Of a stretch of 64,000 nucleotides of DNA, positions 27,548 through 35,844 are shown piece after piece (the stretch's first letter is position 1; every line of letters starts with the position of its first letter). Both the position numbers and the translations under genes were made by a program. Under the pieces are notes generated by a model, which ran no database searches, had not been told where the DNA came from, and saw only the letters and a program-made list of their open reading frames with translations. The stretch comes from Geomobilimonas luticola (GTDB lineage Bacteria; Desulfobacterota; Desulfuromonadia; Geobacterales; Geobacteraceae), in NCBI RefSeq assembly GCF_018476905.1, contig NZ_JAHCVK010000005.1, positions 1-64,000 of the forward strand, read 5' to 3'.

Positions 27548-28216
27548 TCATTTTCCCAGGGTTTTCTGCCCCGGTTTCCAGCCGATGGGGCAGAGTTCGC
27601 CGGTCTGGAGCGCTTCCAGGACCCGCAGGGTCTCATCCACGCTTCGACCCACCGACAGGTTGTGGACCAGCGTGTACTGGAGGATGCCGTTCGGGTCGAT
27701 GATGAAGAGGCCGCGCAGGGCCTCCCCTTCCTTCTCGTCCAGGATGCCGTACCGGGTGGCCACCTCTTTCTTGAAGTCAGCCAGGAGCGGATATTTCAGA
27801 TCCCCCAGGTCGCCCCGCTGGATCCATGCCAGGTGGGAATACTTGCTGTCCACGGAGGCGCCGAGGACTTCGGCATTCAGCTTCCGGAAGGTGTCGAGGG
27901 CGGCGTTGAACCCCCTGATCTCGGTGGGGCAGACGAAGGTGAAATCATTGGGGTAGAAGAAGAGGACCACCCATTTCCCCCGGTAATCGGCCAGTCCCAC
28001 CTTCTTGAATTCTCCGTTGATCACGGCGTCCAGGGTGAAACCGGGGGCCGGCTGTCCTACCTTGGCCGTTGTCCCCTCCAGGCGCGATTCAAGCGAATGG
28101 CCTGACGCGAACATGCCGTGGGCTCTCTCCATCTCCACGGCATGGGCACCGGTGCCACCGCATGCCACTATGGCGGCTGCGAGAGCCGTCCCGCTCATCC
28201 ACTGTCGTCCATTCAT
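27548..28216 (-). CDS. Exported typical 2-Cys peroxiredoxin
   Basis: 222 residues with AGGAGGTG before ATG 28216. The peroxidatic cysteine is C96 in FTFVCPTEI, the resolving cysteine C209 in ELCPIGWKPG, both of the Prx1/AhpC type. In front of the domain is a signal-like segment of about 26 residues (SGTALAAAIVACGGTGAHA) with a possible lipobox IVAC or a type I cut after AHA. Export would place it in the periplasm, where it would reduce peroxides. Most members of this subfamily are cytoplasmic, so the leader is notable. Its electron donor is not in the window. Confidence 0.87.
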   Translation of the reverse strand: MNGRQWMSGTALAAAIVACGGTGAHAVEMERAHGMFASGHSLESRLEGTTAKVGQPAPGFTLDAVINGEFKKVGLADYRGKWVVLFFYPNDFTFVCPTEIRGFNAALDTFRKLNAEVLGASVDSKYSHLAWIQRGDLGDLKYPLLADFKKEVATRYGILDEKEGEALRGLFIIDPNGILQYTLVHNLSVGRSVDETLRVLEALQTGELCPIGWKPGQKTLGK

Positions 28217-28398
28217 TGACCTGGGCACCTCCTGGCTTGGTATTGACCCGTTGGCAGATGAACCGGCGGGCACACTAGATTGTACTTCTCTTCGGCCGGT
28301 TTGCAACTGCCGGCTGCCATGACGACCCGCGAAAAGGCTTTCAGTCGCATCGGGTTTTGTGCTACAAAGACCATTATTCATCTGCAAAGGAGATCGTC

Positions 28399-28917
28399 AT
28401 GAGCGAAGCAAAAAATCCCCAGGTCCTTATGGAAACCTCCATGGGGAACGTCACCATCGAGCTGTTCCAGGACAAGGCACCCATCAGCACGCGCAACTTC
28501 CTCTCCTACGTGAAGGACGGTTACTACGACGGCCTCACCTTCCACCGGGTCATCGCCTCCTTCATGATCCAGGGGGGAGGGATGGACGAGAACATGCAGC
28601 CGAAAAAGACCAAGTTCGCCATCAAGAACGAGGCGGCCAACGGCCTGTCCAACAAGCGCGGGACCCTGGCCATGGCCCGGACCAGTGTGGTGGACAGCGC
28701 CACGTCCCAGTTCTTCATCAACGTGGTGGACAACCCCTTCCTCGACCACCAGGGGAAAACCCCCGACCGGTTCGGCTACGCGGTGTTCGGCCAGGTGACC
28801 GCCGGCATGGAGGTGGTGGATGCCATCAAGGGGGTGAAGACCGGTTCGAAAGCGGGGCATTCGGATGTTCCCGTGGAACCGGTGTTCATCACGTCGGTGA
28901 AGGTTGTCGAAGACTGA
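28399..28917 (+). CDS. Cyclophilin-type peptidyl-prolyl cis-trans isomerase
   Basis: 172 residues with AAAGGAGA before ATG 28399 and no signal peptide, so cytoplasmic. The cyclophilin core is clear: NFLSYVKDGYYDGLTFHRVIASFMIQGGG with the catalytic arginine in FHRV, then MARTSVVDSATSQFFINVVDN and a closing GYAVFGQVTAGMEVVD. Similar to the PpiB group. An upstream in-frame ATG at 28357 lacks a ribosome site. Confidence 0.93.
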   Translation: MSEAKNPQVLMETSMGNVTIELFQDKAPISTRNFLSYVKDGYYDGLTFHRVIASFMIQGGGMDENMQPKKTKFAIKNEAANGLSNKRGTLAMARTSVVDSATSQFFINVVDNPFLDHQGKTPDRFGYAVFGQVTAGMEVVDAIKGVKTGSKAGHSDVPVEPVFITSVKVVED

Positions 28918-28940
28918 AAAGTGAAAAGTGAAAAGTGAAA
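28916..28940 (+). repeat. Short tandem 7-mer repeat
   Basis: Three consecutive copies of GAAAAGT plus a partial one, directly after the cyclophilin stop codon and just before the terminator. Confidence 0.8.
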
Positions 28941-28941
28941 A

Positions 28942-28975
28942 AAGGCCGGCGGGAAATTCCCCGCCGGCCTTTTTG
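28942..28975. terminator. Bidirectional terminator
   Basis: AAGGCCGGCGGG pairs perfectly with CCCGCCGGCCTT around an AAATTC-type loop, with an A-run before and Ts after. It ends both the cyclophilin (+) and rubrerythrin (-) transcripts. Confidence 0.9.
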
Positions 28976-28995
28976 TTGCTGTTCGTTGCGCTGCT

Positions 28996-29568
28996 TTACC
29001 AGTTCTCTCCGTGCAGTTCGAAGTGGGCCTGGGCATGGTTGCAGGCCGGGCAGGTGTCGGGGGCGTCGGTGCCCTGGTGGAGGTATCCGCAGTTGCGGCA
29101 ACGCCAGGTGACGGGGGTCTCCCGGCGGAAGACCCGGCCCTGTTCGATGTTGGCCAGGAGGCCGAGGTAGCGCTTCTCGTGCTGCATTTCCGCCACGGCA
29201 ATGGCCTGGAACACGTCGGCGATCTGGGGGAACCCCTCCTCCCGTGCCACGGCGGCGAAGGCGGGGTACATTTCGGTATGCTCGTGGTTTTCACCCGCGG
29301 CCGCTTCTCGCAGGTTTTCGGCGGTCGTGCCGATCCGGCCGGCGGGGAAGCTGGCGGTGACCTGCGCTTCGCCACCCTCCATGAACTTGAAGAGCCGCTT
29401 GGCGTGCTCCCGTTCCTGGTTGGCGGTTTCCTCGAAAATGTCGGCCATCTGGACGTACCCTTCGTTCTTCGCCTTCGCGGCAAAGTAGGTATAGCGGTTT
29501 CGTGCCTGGCTTTCACCGGCAAACGCCGTCAACAGGTTGATTTCGGTGCGGGTTCCTTTAAGACTCAT
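28996..29568 (-). CDS. Rubrerythrin
   Basis: 190 residues with AAAGGAG before ATG 29568. The N-terminal four-helix di-iron domain has AFAGESQARNRY and EETANQEREHAKRLF, with their second-half counterparts FPQIADVFQAIAVAEMQHEKRY. The C-terminal rubredoxin-like domain has CRNCGY ... CPACNHA for one iron. It reduces hydrogen peroxide in anaerobes. It sits close to the exported peroxiredoxin, so two peroxide scavengers act on opposite sides of the membrane. Confidence 0.95.
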   Translation of the reverse strand: MSLKGTRTEINLLTAFAGESQARNRYTYFAAKAKNEGYVQMADIFEETANQEREHAKRLFKFMEGGEAQVTASFPAGRIGTTAENLREAAAGENHEHTEMYPAFAAVAREEGFPQIADVFQAIAVAEMQHEKRYLGLLANIEQGRVFRRETPVTWRCRNCGYLHQGTDAPDTCPACNHAQAHFELHGENW

Positions 29569-29702
29569 GGCAATACTCCTTTACGGGGAAGGTTGGTCCC
29601 CGGTGCCGCAAAGAGCTTCCGGGGACGGAAATTCATGTCGTTGCAAGCCGGGTTGATTCGACGGGAACGGGGTCCAACATTACCGCTTTGGGGGAAGGGG
29701 TG

Positions 29703-31760
29703 TCAAGCCGATTTCGTGGCCTCCTGCACCTGCGCCACGTCTTTTTCCTGGGGAGGGGCCGAGAAGGTGATGCGGTTGCGCCCGTCTGCCTTGGCCTGGT
29801 AGAGGGCGACATCTGCCGCATGGATGAGGGCCGTTGCCGTGTCGCCGTCCTCCGGAAATGCCGACAGGCCGATGCTGGCAGTCAGACGTCCCAGGGGGAG
29901 TTCTTCCTCGCCGGCGAACGGCTCGCATTCAATGCCGCGCCGGACCCTCTCGGCTACGAAAATCGCCTCCCGCTTCACGGTCCCGGGGAGGATGATGCAG
30001 AACTCCTCGCCGCCGAAGCGGGTCACCATGTCCATGTCCCGCACGGAGCTCCTGAGGATCTTGGCGGTTTTCTTCAGGGCCTTGTCTCCGGCGATGTGGC
30101 CGTTGTAATCGTTGTAGAGCTTGAAATGGTCCAGGTCGATGAGCATGACGGTGAGACTGAGCCCCTGCCGGGCGCTCCGGTTCAGCTCCTCTTCCATCCG
30201 CTTTTCCAGGAAGCGCCGGTTATAGAGCTCGGTGAGCGGGTCGGTGAGGGAGAGTTTCTCCAGCACCGCCGCCCGCTCCAGTGAGTGGGTCCGGACGATC
30301 ATGGCGGCGGCGTGCTCCACGAAGGTGGTGAGAAGCTCCAGGTCCGCCTCGGTGAACAGTCCCTGGTCTTTCTTGTCCGCCAGGTTGAGCACACCGAGAA
30401 TCTGTTCCTTGAACTTGAGGGGGAGACTGATGAACGACTTGGTCTTGAAGCGGGGTCGATTGACCCCCTGGCCGAGATTGGCCTTTTCGATGTCGTTCAC
30501 CAGCAGGGGGGTGCCGTTCAGTGCCACCCGCCCCGCAATCCCCTTGCCGACTTTCAGGTTGAGGCTGCGAGCCAGGTTGAGGTTCATGCCGATGGCCGCC
30601 TCTATGTGGAGATTTTCTCCCCGGTCATCCACCCGCATGAGGGAGCCGCTGGTGGCGTTTACCAGGTCAGCCCCCATGTCCAGGACCTGCCTGATCAGCT
30701 CTGCCTGTCCTTCGGTGAGCGCCAAGGAGCTGATGATGGACATGAGCTTGTCGGAAAGGGAGGTTTCCTTGCCGTATTCGGCCTGCTGCTGCAACTGCCG
30801 CAGTTTGCCCGCCACCCGACCGGTGATGATCTGGGTGAGGAGGAGGTCACGGGTGGGGAGCTCGCGGTCGAAAACCAGTACGAGTCCGAACAGCTCGCTG
30901 GCGGAGATGAGGGGGATGCAGGTGAGCACGTCGGCCATCCCTGCCGGTATCAGCTCCTCCGCGTCTTCGCCCTGGAGCACGATGACGTCGGTGGCAAAGC
31001 CGGGGATCAGACGCCGCAGCTTGTCCGCACTGATGCTTGTCTGGTCCAGCGGGATATCCCCCCAGGTTCGTTGCAGGGAGAAACTGCGGTCCCCCTCTTC
31101 GGGGAGGGCGACGGCGATGGTCGGCACGTCGAAGAGAATGCCGAGGGTTTCGCTCAGGAGGGCCACCACTGCATCAGCCGTAGCGGCGGCGTCGATGTCC
31201 GCCGAGACCTGGACGATGGCGTTGAGCTGCTCGGTGGTCTTTTCCACGTACACGGCGTGGTGTTCCTCCTTCTGGAAGGACGGGATGAGGCTGTGCACCT
31301 TCTGGGCCACCCGGAGCAGCTCGATTTCGTTGACGGCGGGAAGTTTCTGCAGCTGGTCGAGGATTGCCATCGGGTTGATGTCCTCGGTGCGGGCAATGGT
31401 TTCCAGCTTGAACAGGTCGAGGGAGCGTTCCCGCACGCCGCCGCCAATGACGCAGCACAAGGGGGCGGCGCATGAATTGAGGGGTACCGCGAAATTCAGA
31501 AGGCCGAGGGGGCAGTGGAAGACGGCGGGCTGGTTGGAGGTCACCACGCTTTTCAGCGCCTGCTCCACGGCCGGCTGGCAGATCCGCGTGCAGAGGTCGG
31601 CGGGCAAAAGGGAGTTGCAGAGCTTCCAGCCGGTCTCCGGGGGCGAGCCGTTGCCGTTCTTGAAGCAGAAGACATCGAGCTGGTAACTGGACAGGAAGCT
31701 GTGCCCCCTGAGGTTTCCCAGTAACTCTTCCGGCTTGAATGTCGGTTTCGGGTCAGTCAA
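29703..31760 (-). CDS. Diguanylate cyclase with PocR-like, two GAF and GGDEF domains
   Basis: About 685 residues. Residues 1-120 carry a PocR-like sensory pattern (LCTRICQPAVEQAL ... VFHCPLGLLNFAVPL) with several cysteines. Two GAF-type domains follow, the second at about 340-500. The C-terminal GGDEF domain has RFGGEEF, intact for activity, with an inhibitory-site RDMD five residues upstream. It should make c-di-GMP under product control. I chose TTG 31760 because GGCGAGG lies 9 bases upstream; GTG 31802 is the alternative and would overlap tldD. Part of the DUF4911-tldD-cyclase unit. Confidence 0.88.
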   Translation of the reverse strand: MTDPKPTFKPEELLGNLRGHSFLSSYQLDVFCFKNGNGSPPETGWKLCNSLLPADLCTRICQPAVEQALKSVVTSNQPAVFHCPLGLLNFAVPLNSCAAPLCCVIGGGVRERSLDLFKLETIARTEDINPMAILDQLQKLPAVNEIELLRVAQKVHSLIPSFQKEEHHAVYVEKTTEQLNAIVQVSADIDAAATADAVVALLSETLGILFDVPTIAVALPEEGDRSFSLQRTWGDIPLDQTSISADKLRRLIPGFATDVIVLQGEDAEELIPAGMADVLTCIPLISASELFGLVLVFDRELPTRDLLLTQIITGRVAGKLRQLQQQAEYGKETSLSDKLMSIISSLALTEGQAELIRQVLDMGADLVNATSGSLMRVDDRGENLHIEAAIGMNLNLARSLNLKVGKGIAGRVALNGTPLLVNDIEKANLGQGVNRPRFKTKSFISLPLKFKEQILGVLNLADKKDQGLFTEADLELLTTFVEHAAAMIVRTHSLERAAVLEKLSLTDPLTELYNRRFLEKRMEEELNRSARQGLSLTVMLIDLDHFKLYNDYNGHIAGDKALKKTAKILRSSVRDMDMVTRFGGEEFCIILPGTVKREAIFVAERVRRGIECEPFAGEEELPLGRLTASIGLSAFPEDGDTATALIHAADVALYQAKADGRNRITFSAPPQEKDVAQVQEATKSA

Positions 31761-31788
31761 GGAACGGTTCCTCGCCCATGTCACTCCG

Positions 31789-33171
31789 TCAGGCAGCGCC
31801 ACCGACGGTAATTTCAGCTATCAACAGGGTCGGCTGGGCATCGGCCACCGGTACCCCCTGCCCATCCTTGCCGCAGGTGCCGATGCCGAATCCCAGGTCG
31901 CTGCCGACCTGTTCCACCTTCTTGAGCACGTCCGGCCCGCTGCCGGTCAGGGTCGCTCCCCGTACCGGCTCGCCGAGCGTGCCATTTTCGATGAGATATC
32001 CCTCGGAGACCTCGAACATGAAATCGCCGTTCACCGTGTTGACCTGTCCACCACCCATCTTCCGGACGAACAGTCCGCGTGCTACCCCTTTGATGATCGA
32101 TTCCGGCGGGGTGCTGCCGGGGGCGATGAGGGTGTTGGACATCCGGACGATCGGTTTTGACTGGTACGATTCACGGCGTCCGTTACCGGTGGAGCGGCAA
32201 CCATCCTTCATGGCGGTGAGCCGGTCGTACATGTACCCCTTGAGGATGCCGTTCTCCACCAGCACGGTCCGCTCTCCCGGGGTCCCTTCGTCGTCGAAGG
32301 AGAAGGAGCCGCGGGCATTGGGGATGGTGGCGTCGTCGACAACCGTCACGAGGGAAGATGCGACCTGCTGCCCGATCTTGCCGGAATAGACCGACATGCC
32401 GGTCTGGGCCAGGTCCGCCTCCAGGCCATGGCCGATGGCCTCGTGGACCATGGTGCCTCCCGCCTCGGCCGAGAGCACGACCGGCATCATCCCCCCCGGC
32501 GCCTTGCGTGCGTTGAGCATCATGACCGCCCGGTGGGCGGCTGTCAGCGCGATCTCCTCCGGGCTCTTCCGGTCGAACAGTTCGAAGCCGCGGAAACCGC
32601 CAAGGGGTTCGTAGCCGGTCTGGATCACCTCTCCGTCCGCTGCGACCACCTGGGTCACGAATACCGTCCCGGTGCGGCCGGTTTCATGGAATTCCCCGAG
32701 GGAGTTGGCGCTTTGGGAGCGGAGGGTGCTGTCCCGGTACATGACCATCACCTGGCGGACCCGCCGGTCGAATCCACGGGCGGCACCTTCCGCGCGGGTG
32801 GCAGCGGCAACCTTCTCCTTGAGGGGTATGGCGTCCGGCGGCAATTCGATGGGGAAGCCGGCACCGACCAGTTTCGGGCGGAGGTCGATGGCTTTGTCGA
32901 ATGCCTTCCCCCGGACCGCCCTGCTGACCGTATCGGCCAGGTCGAGGAGAGCGGCTTCGGTGATCTCGTTGGTGTAGGCGTAGGCGGTGCGCAGGTCGGA
33001 AATCACCCGGATACCGACTCCGCGGTCCGTCCCCGCCAGGACCTTTTCGATCTTGCCGTCCTCGCAGACGATGGCGGTGGAGGCACCCTCTTCACCGTAA
33101 ATGTCGGCAAACTCCCCCCCGCCCGCGAGGGCCCGGCGAAGGATTCTGGCTATGTCGAAGCTGTCCAGCAT
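31789..33171 (-). CDS. tldD: TldD-type metalloprotease
   Basis: 460 residues from ATG 33171 (GGGAAG 7 bases upstream). The family metal motif HEAIGHGLEAD is present, preceded by SAEAGGTMV, and the C-terminal GKDGQGVPVADAQPTLLI matches the TldD half. TldD works with TldE (PmbA) to trim peptides such as microcin precursors or CcdA. No tldE gene is in this window, so the partner must be elsewhere. It sits between the DUF4911 gene (27 bp upstream) and the diguanylate cyclase. Confidence 0.93.
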   Translation of the reverse strand: MLDSFDIARILRRALAGGGEFADIYGEEGASTAIVCEDGKIEKVLAGTDRGVGIRVISDLRTAYAYTNEITEAALLDLADTVSRAVRGKAFDKAIDLRPKLVGAGFPIELPPDAIPLKEKVAAATRAEGAARGFDRRVRQVMVMYRDSTLRSQSANSLGEFHETGRTGTVFVTQVVAADGEVIQTGYEPLGGFRGFELFDRKSPEEIALTAAHRAVMMLNARKAPGGMMPVVLSAEAGGTMVHEAIGHGLEADLAQTGMSVYSGKIGQQVASSLVTVVDDATIPNARGSFSFDDEGTPGERTVLVENGILKGYMYDRLTAMKDGCRSTGNGRRESYQSKPIVRMSNTLIAPGSTPPESIIKGVARGLFVRKMGGGQVNTVNGDFMFEVSEGYLIENGTLGEPVRGATLTGSGPDVLKKVEQVGSDLGFGIGTCGKDGQGVPVADAQPTLLIAEITVGGAA

Positions 33172-33198
33172 GAATAACTTCCCGTGTTCACTGCGCAA

Positions 33199-33447
33199 TC
33201 ACGATACCGTCTCTGCTGGAGGGGCAACTTCCTCCAGCGGAATTTCTCCCGCAAGGGCCAGCAGAAGCGACTCCGCGTCCCTTGAGGAACAATCGGGGTA
33301 AGAAATTGTAACAATCCCCCCCATTCTGTCAACGGTGCTGACGGTTAGCAGCCCCTCATATGCTTCAGTAATAAACTTCAGGTAGACGAGTTCGCGCCGG
33401 CTGGTCCGGAAATATCGTGTGACGGTCGGGTAAATGGCGGTATTCAT
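33199..33447 (-). CDS. DUF4911 family protein
   Basis: 82 residues from ATG 33447, with GAGGAACAGG upstream. The motif RTSRRELVYLKFITEAYEGL followed by VDRMGGIVTIS is characteristic of this small deltaproteobacterial family. It looks like a compact ACT-like fold, but no ligand is known. First gene of the unit with tldD and the diguanylate cyclase. The stretch upstream (33448-33600) is AT-rich and likely holds the promoter; no clean boxes are evident. Confidence 0.78.
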   Translation of the reverse strand: MNTAIYPTVTRYFRTSRRELVYLKFITEAYEGLLTVSTVDRMGGIVTISYPDCSSRDAESLLLALAGEIPLEEVAPPAETVS

Positions 33448-33606
33448 CCTGTTCCTCAAGCTTATTGTAAGTAGCATTTAATCTTAAAAAAAACAACTAA
33501 AAATTAATATGTTGCGAAAATTGTTCTTCTATTTCAGGGAAATGTCGTTTTGGCATGACGAGGGAGAAATAGTGCGGTTATATCGCGGAGCTGTGACAGG
33601 GGAGAG

Positions 33607-33636
33607 GAGGTGGCCCATGATGAGGCCACCTCCTGG
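33607..33636. terminator. Strong GC hairpin after the isochorismatase-like gene
   Basis: AGGAGGTGGCC pairs with GGCCACCTCCT around a short loop. There is no T-run, so it is at best a Rho-assisted or structural terminator. Confidence 0.5.
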
Positions 33637-33644
33637 AGGAAGGG

Positions 33645-34208
33645 CTACCTCACCAGCTTTGAAAGCTTCTTGAATTCTTCAGTCCCCGCGGTCCGGAGGA
33701 GCTGGAAAAGCGCCGCTTCGGTGGAGGTGATGACGGCCCCGGCGGCGCGGGCGGTTTCCAGGCCGACGTGCCAGTTATCCTTGCGGCGGCTCATGACGGC
33801 ATCGCGCACCAGGTGAACCGTGTATCCCGCGTCAAGGAGTTCGAGCACCGTCTGCAGCACGCAGACATGGGTCTCCATGCCGGTTATGATGACCTGCTTC
33901 TTCCCCAGCGCCTTCAGCCGTTCGGGGAAGGGGCTTTCGCCGCAGCAGCTGAAGGTCATCTTCTCGATGGCCGGATCGGCCAGCCCTTCCCTGAGGCAGG
34001 AGAGGGTCTCGCCGAGCCCCTTGACGTACTGCTCGGTCGCGATGACGGGGATTCCCATCTCCCGGGCGGCCTCCTGGAGGATGGTGACATTGCGGGTCAA
34101 CCTTTCCAGGACCTTCTCGTCCATGGCCCGGCAGAGCTTCTCCTGCACGTCGATCACTACCAATACTGCCGTGCTCCGGTCGAGGAAGTATGTGTCCTTG
34201 ATACCCAT
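33645..34208 (-). CDS. Isochorismatase-like cysteine hydrolase
   Basis: 187 residues with GGAGGTTC before ATG 34208. The catalytic triad is visible: D20 in VVIDVQEKL, K83 in IEKMTFSCC and C116 in TGMETHVCVLQT. The cis-peptide region and short length match the YcaC/YwoC-like branch rather than true isochorismatase. The substrate is probably a small amide or similar compound. It follows ntrC on the same strand, separated by a 55-bp inverted repeat. Confidence 0.87.
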   Translation of the reverse strand: MGIKDTYFLDRSTAVLVVIDVQEKLCRAMDEKVLERLTRNVTILQEAAREMGIPVIATEQYVKGLGETLSCLREGLADPAIEKMTFSCCGESPFPERLKALGKKQVIITGMETHVCVLQTVLELLDAGYTVHLVRDAVMSRRKDNWHVGLETARAAGAVITSTEAALFQLLRTAGTEEFKKLSKLVR

Positions 34209-34224
34209 GTGAACCTCCTTGATT

Positions 34225-34279
34225 CAGGTAGAGGTAAAGTTAAAGATAGAGTGATGAGATTTTACTTTACCTCTACCTG
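34225..34279. repeat. 16-bp perfect inverted repeat with AGGTAAAG periodicity
   Basis: CAGGTAGAGGTAAAGT (34225-34240) is the exact reverse complement of 34264-34279, with a 23-base loop; a further AGGTAAAGGA unit follows at about 34281-34290. It lies between ntrC and the hydrolase and would form a large hairpin in the mRNA. It lacks a T-run. Confidence 0.85.
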
Positions 34280-34297
34280 TTCCTTTACCTGAGTTTA

Positions 34298-35743
34298 TCA
34301 GTCTTTCTTAACTTCGATGCCCAACTCCTGTATCTTCTTCCTCAGGGTATTGCGGTTGATGCCGAGGATGTCGGCGGCCCGTACCTGGTTGCCCCGGGTC
34401 TTCTCCAGGACGAAGCGTATCAGGGGGCGTTCGACCTGTTCCAGCACCATGGTGTGGACATCGCCGCTCTCCATTTTGTCCATGTTGGAAAAACAGCTGC
34501 GGAGCTTGATGTCGACGATTCCTTCCAGGGAGAGTTCTTCGTTGGCCGCCCGTTCCCCGCTCCCCTTCTGCCGGCGCAGGCCGGGGAAGTCGGATGCCGT
34601 CAGGAGCAGGTCGGAAGAGAGGATCACAGCACGCTTCATGGTGTTCTCCAGTTCCCGCACGTTTCCCGGCCAGTTGTGGTCGGACAGGAGCCGGAAGGCA
34701 TCGGGGGCGCACTGCTTCCGCGGCGTCTCCAGTTCGGCGCAGGCCTTCTGGAGGAAGTACTCCACCAGCGGGGGGATATCTTCCTTCCGTTCCCGGAGGG
34801 GGACCAGCTGAATCGGCACCACGTTGAGGCGGTAGAACAGGTCTTCCCGGAACTCCTTCTGCCGCACCTTTTCCTCAAGGTCCTGGTTGGTGGCGGCGAC
34901 GATCCGGACATCCACGGCGATGTTCTGGCTCCCCCCGGTCCGGGTGACCTCCTTTTCCTGGAGGACCCGGAGGATCTTGGCCTGGAGGTCCAGGGGCATG
35001 TCGCCGATCTCGTCCAGGAAGATGGTGCCGCCGTTGGCCTGCTCGAATTTCCCCAGTTTCCGTTCCACGGCGCCGGTGAAGGCCCCCTTTTCGAAACCGA
35101 ACAGCTCCGATTCCAGGAGTTCCTTGGGAATGGCGGCGCAATTCAGGGCGATGAACGGTTTGCCGAGCCGCCTGGAGTTGAAGTGGATGGCCCGGGCGAT
35201 GAGCTCCTTGCCGGTTCCCGACTCCCCCTGGATCAGGACGGTGACATCGGAAGGGGCGACCTTGCCGATGGTCTTGTACACCTCGCGCATTGCCGCCGAG
35301 TTGCCGATGATGGTCTTCTCCAGCTGATAACGGTCCTTCAGTTCCTCCTTGAGGACCGTCACCTGTGAGGTCATCTCCTGTGCCCGGTTGACCTTCTCCA
35401 CGATGGCGTCGATTACGTCCAGGTCGAAGGGCTTGGTGATGTAGTCGTAGGCCCCCCGCTTCATGGCCTCCACGGCGTTCTTCATGCTCGCTTCGGCGGT
35501 CATGATCACCACGAGCAGGTCGCTTTTCAGTTCCCGCACCCGGTCGAGCAGTTCCAGCCCGGTCAGTCCGGGCATCTTGATGTCCAGGATGGCCATGTCG
35601 TAGCTGTGGGTCTGGATGAGGCGCAACGCCTCGTCCCCGTCCCGGGCCAGGTCGACGCTGAACCCCTTCTTCCTGAGGGCCTTGGAAAGGACCCAGCGCA
35701 TGCTCTCTTCGTCGTCGGCGACCAGAATTCTGTTGATGGACAT
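34298..35743 (-). CDS. ntrC: NtrC-family sigma-54-dependent response regulator
   Basis: 481 residues from ATG 35743 with GAGG 8 bases upstream. Receiver domain with D54 in AILDIKMPG; AAA+ domain with Walker A GESGTGKE and the sigma-54 contact loop GAFTGA; C-terminal Fis-type HTH GNQVRAADILGINRNTLRKK. Phosphorylated by the NtrB-type kinase encoded just upstream, it would activate sigma-54 promoters, classically for nitrogen assimilation. The dusB-ntrB-ntrC order supports the NtrBC call, though other NtrC-like roles are possible. Confidence 0.9.
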   Translation of the reverse strand: MSINRILVADDEESMRWVLSKALRKKGFSVDLARDGDEALRLIQTHSYDMAILDIKMPGLTGLELLDRVRELKSDLLVVIMTAEASMKNAVEAMKRGAYDYITKPFDLDVIDAIVEKVNRAQEMTSQVTVLKEELKDRYQLEKTIIGNSAAMREVYKTIGKVAPSDVTVLIQGESGTGKELIARAIHFNSRRLGKPFIALNCAAIPKELLESELFGFEKGAFTGAVERKLGKFEQANGGTIFLDEIGDMPLDLQAKILRVLQEKEVTRTGGSQNIAVDVRIVAATNQDLEEKVRQKEFREDLFYRLNVVPIQLVPLRERKEDIPPLVEYFLQKACAELETPRKQCAPDAFRLLSDHNWPGNVRELENTMKRAVILSSDLLLTASDFPGLRRQKGSGERAANEELSLEGIVDIKLRSCFSNMDKMESGDVHTMVLEQVERPLIRFVLEKTRGNQVRAADILGINRNTLRKKIQELGIEVKKD

Positions 35744-35775
35744 TGATAAACCTCGAAATGCAGGCAATGGGCTAT

Positions 35776-35826
35776 GGGCAATAGGCAAGTGGATAACGGT
35801 TGATGCTACCCTCTTGCCCATTGCCC
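35776..35826. repeat. Imperfect inverted repeat between ntrB and ntrC
   Basis: GGGCAATAGGCAAG (35776-35789) pairs with CTTGCCCATTGCCC (35813-35826) at 13 of 14 positions; related GGCAATGGGCTATG units precede the left arm. It sits in the ntrB-ntrC spacer. Confidence 0.75.
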
Positions 35827-35844
35827 CGTGCCCTGAGCCTGGTT

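Noticed and set aside
28916-28940. Tandem GAAAAGT as a miniature CRISPR or direct-repeat array
   Set aside because: No spacers, unit too short and no cas genes anywhere in the window.
33540-33600. TGGCATGACGAGGGA as a sigma-54 promoter
   Set aside because: TGGCAT is present but the -12 TTGC element is missing at the required spacing, and no + strand gene follows.
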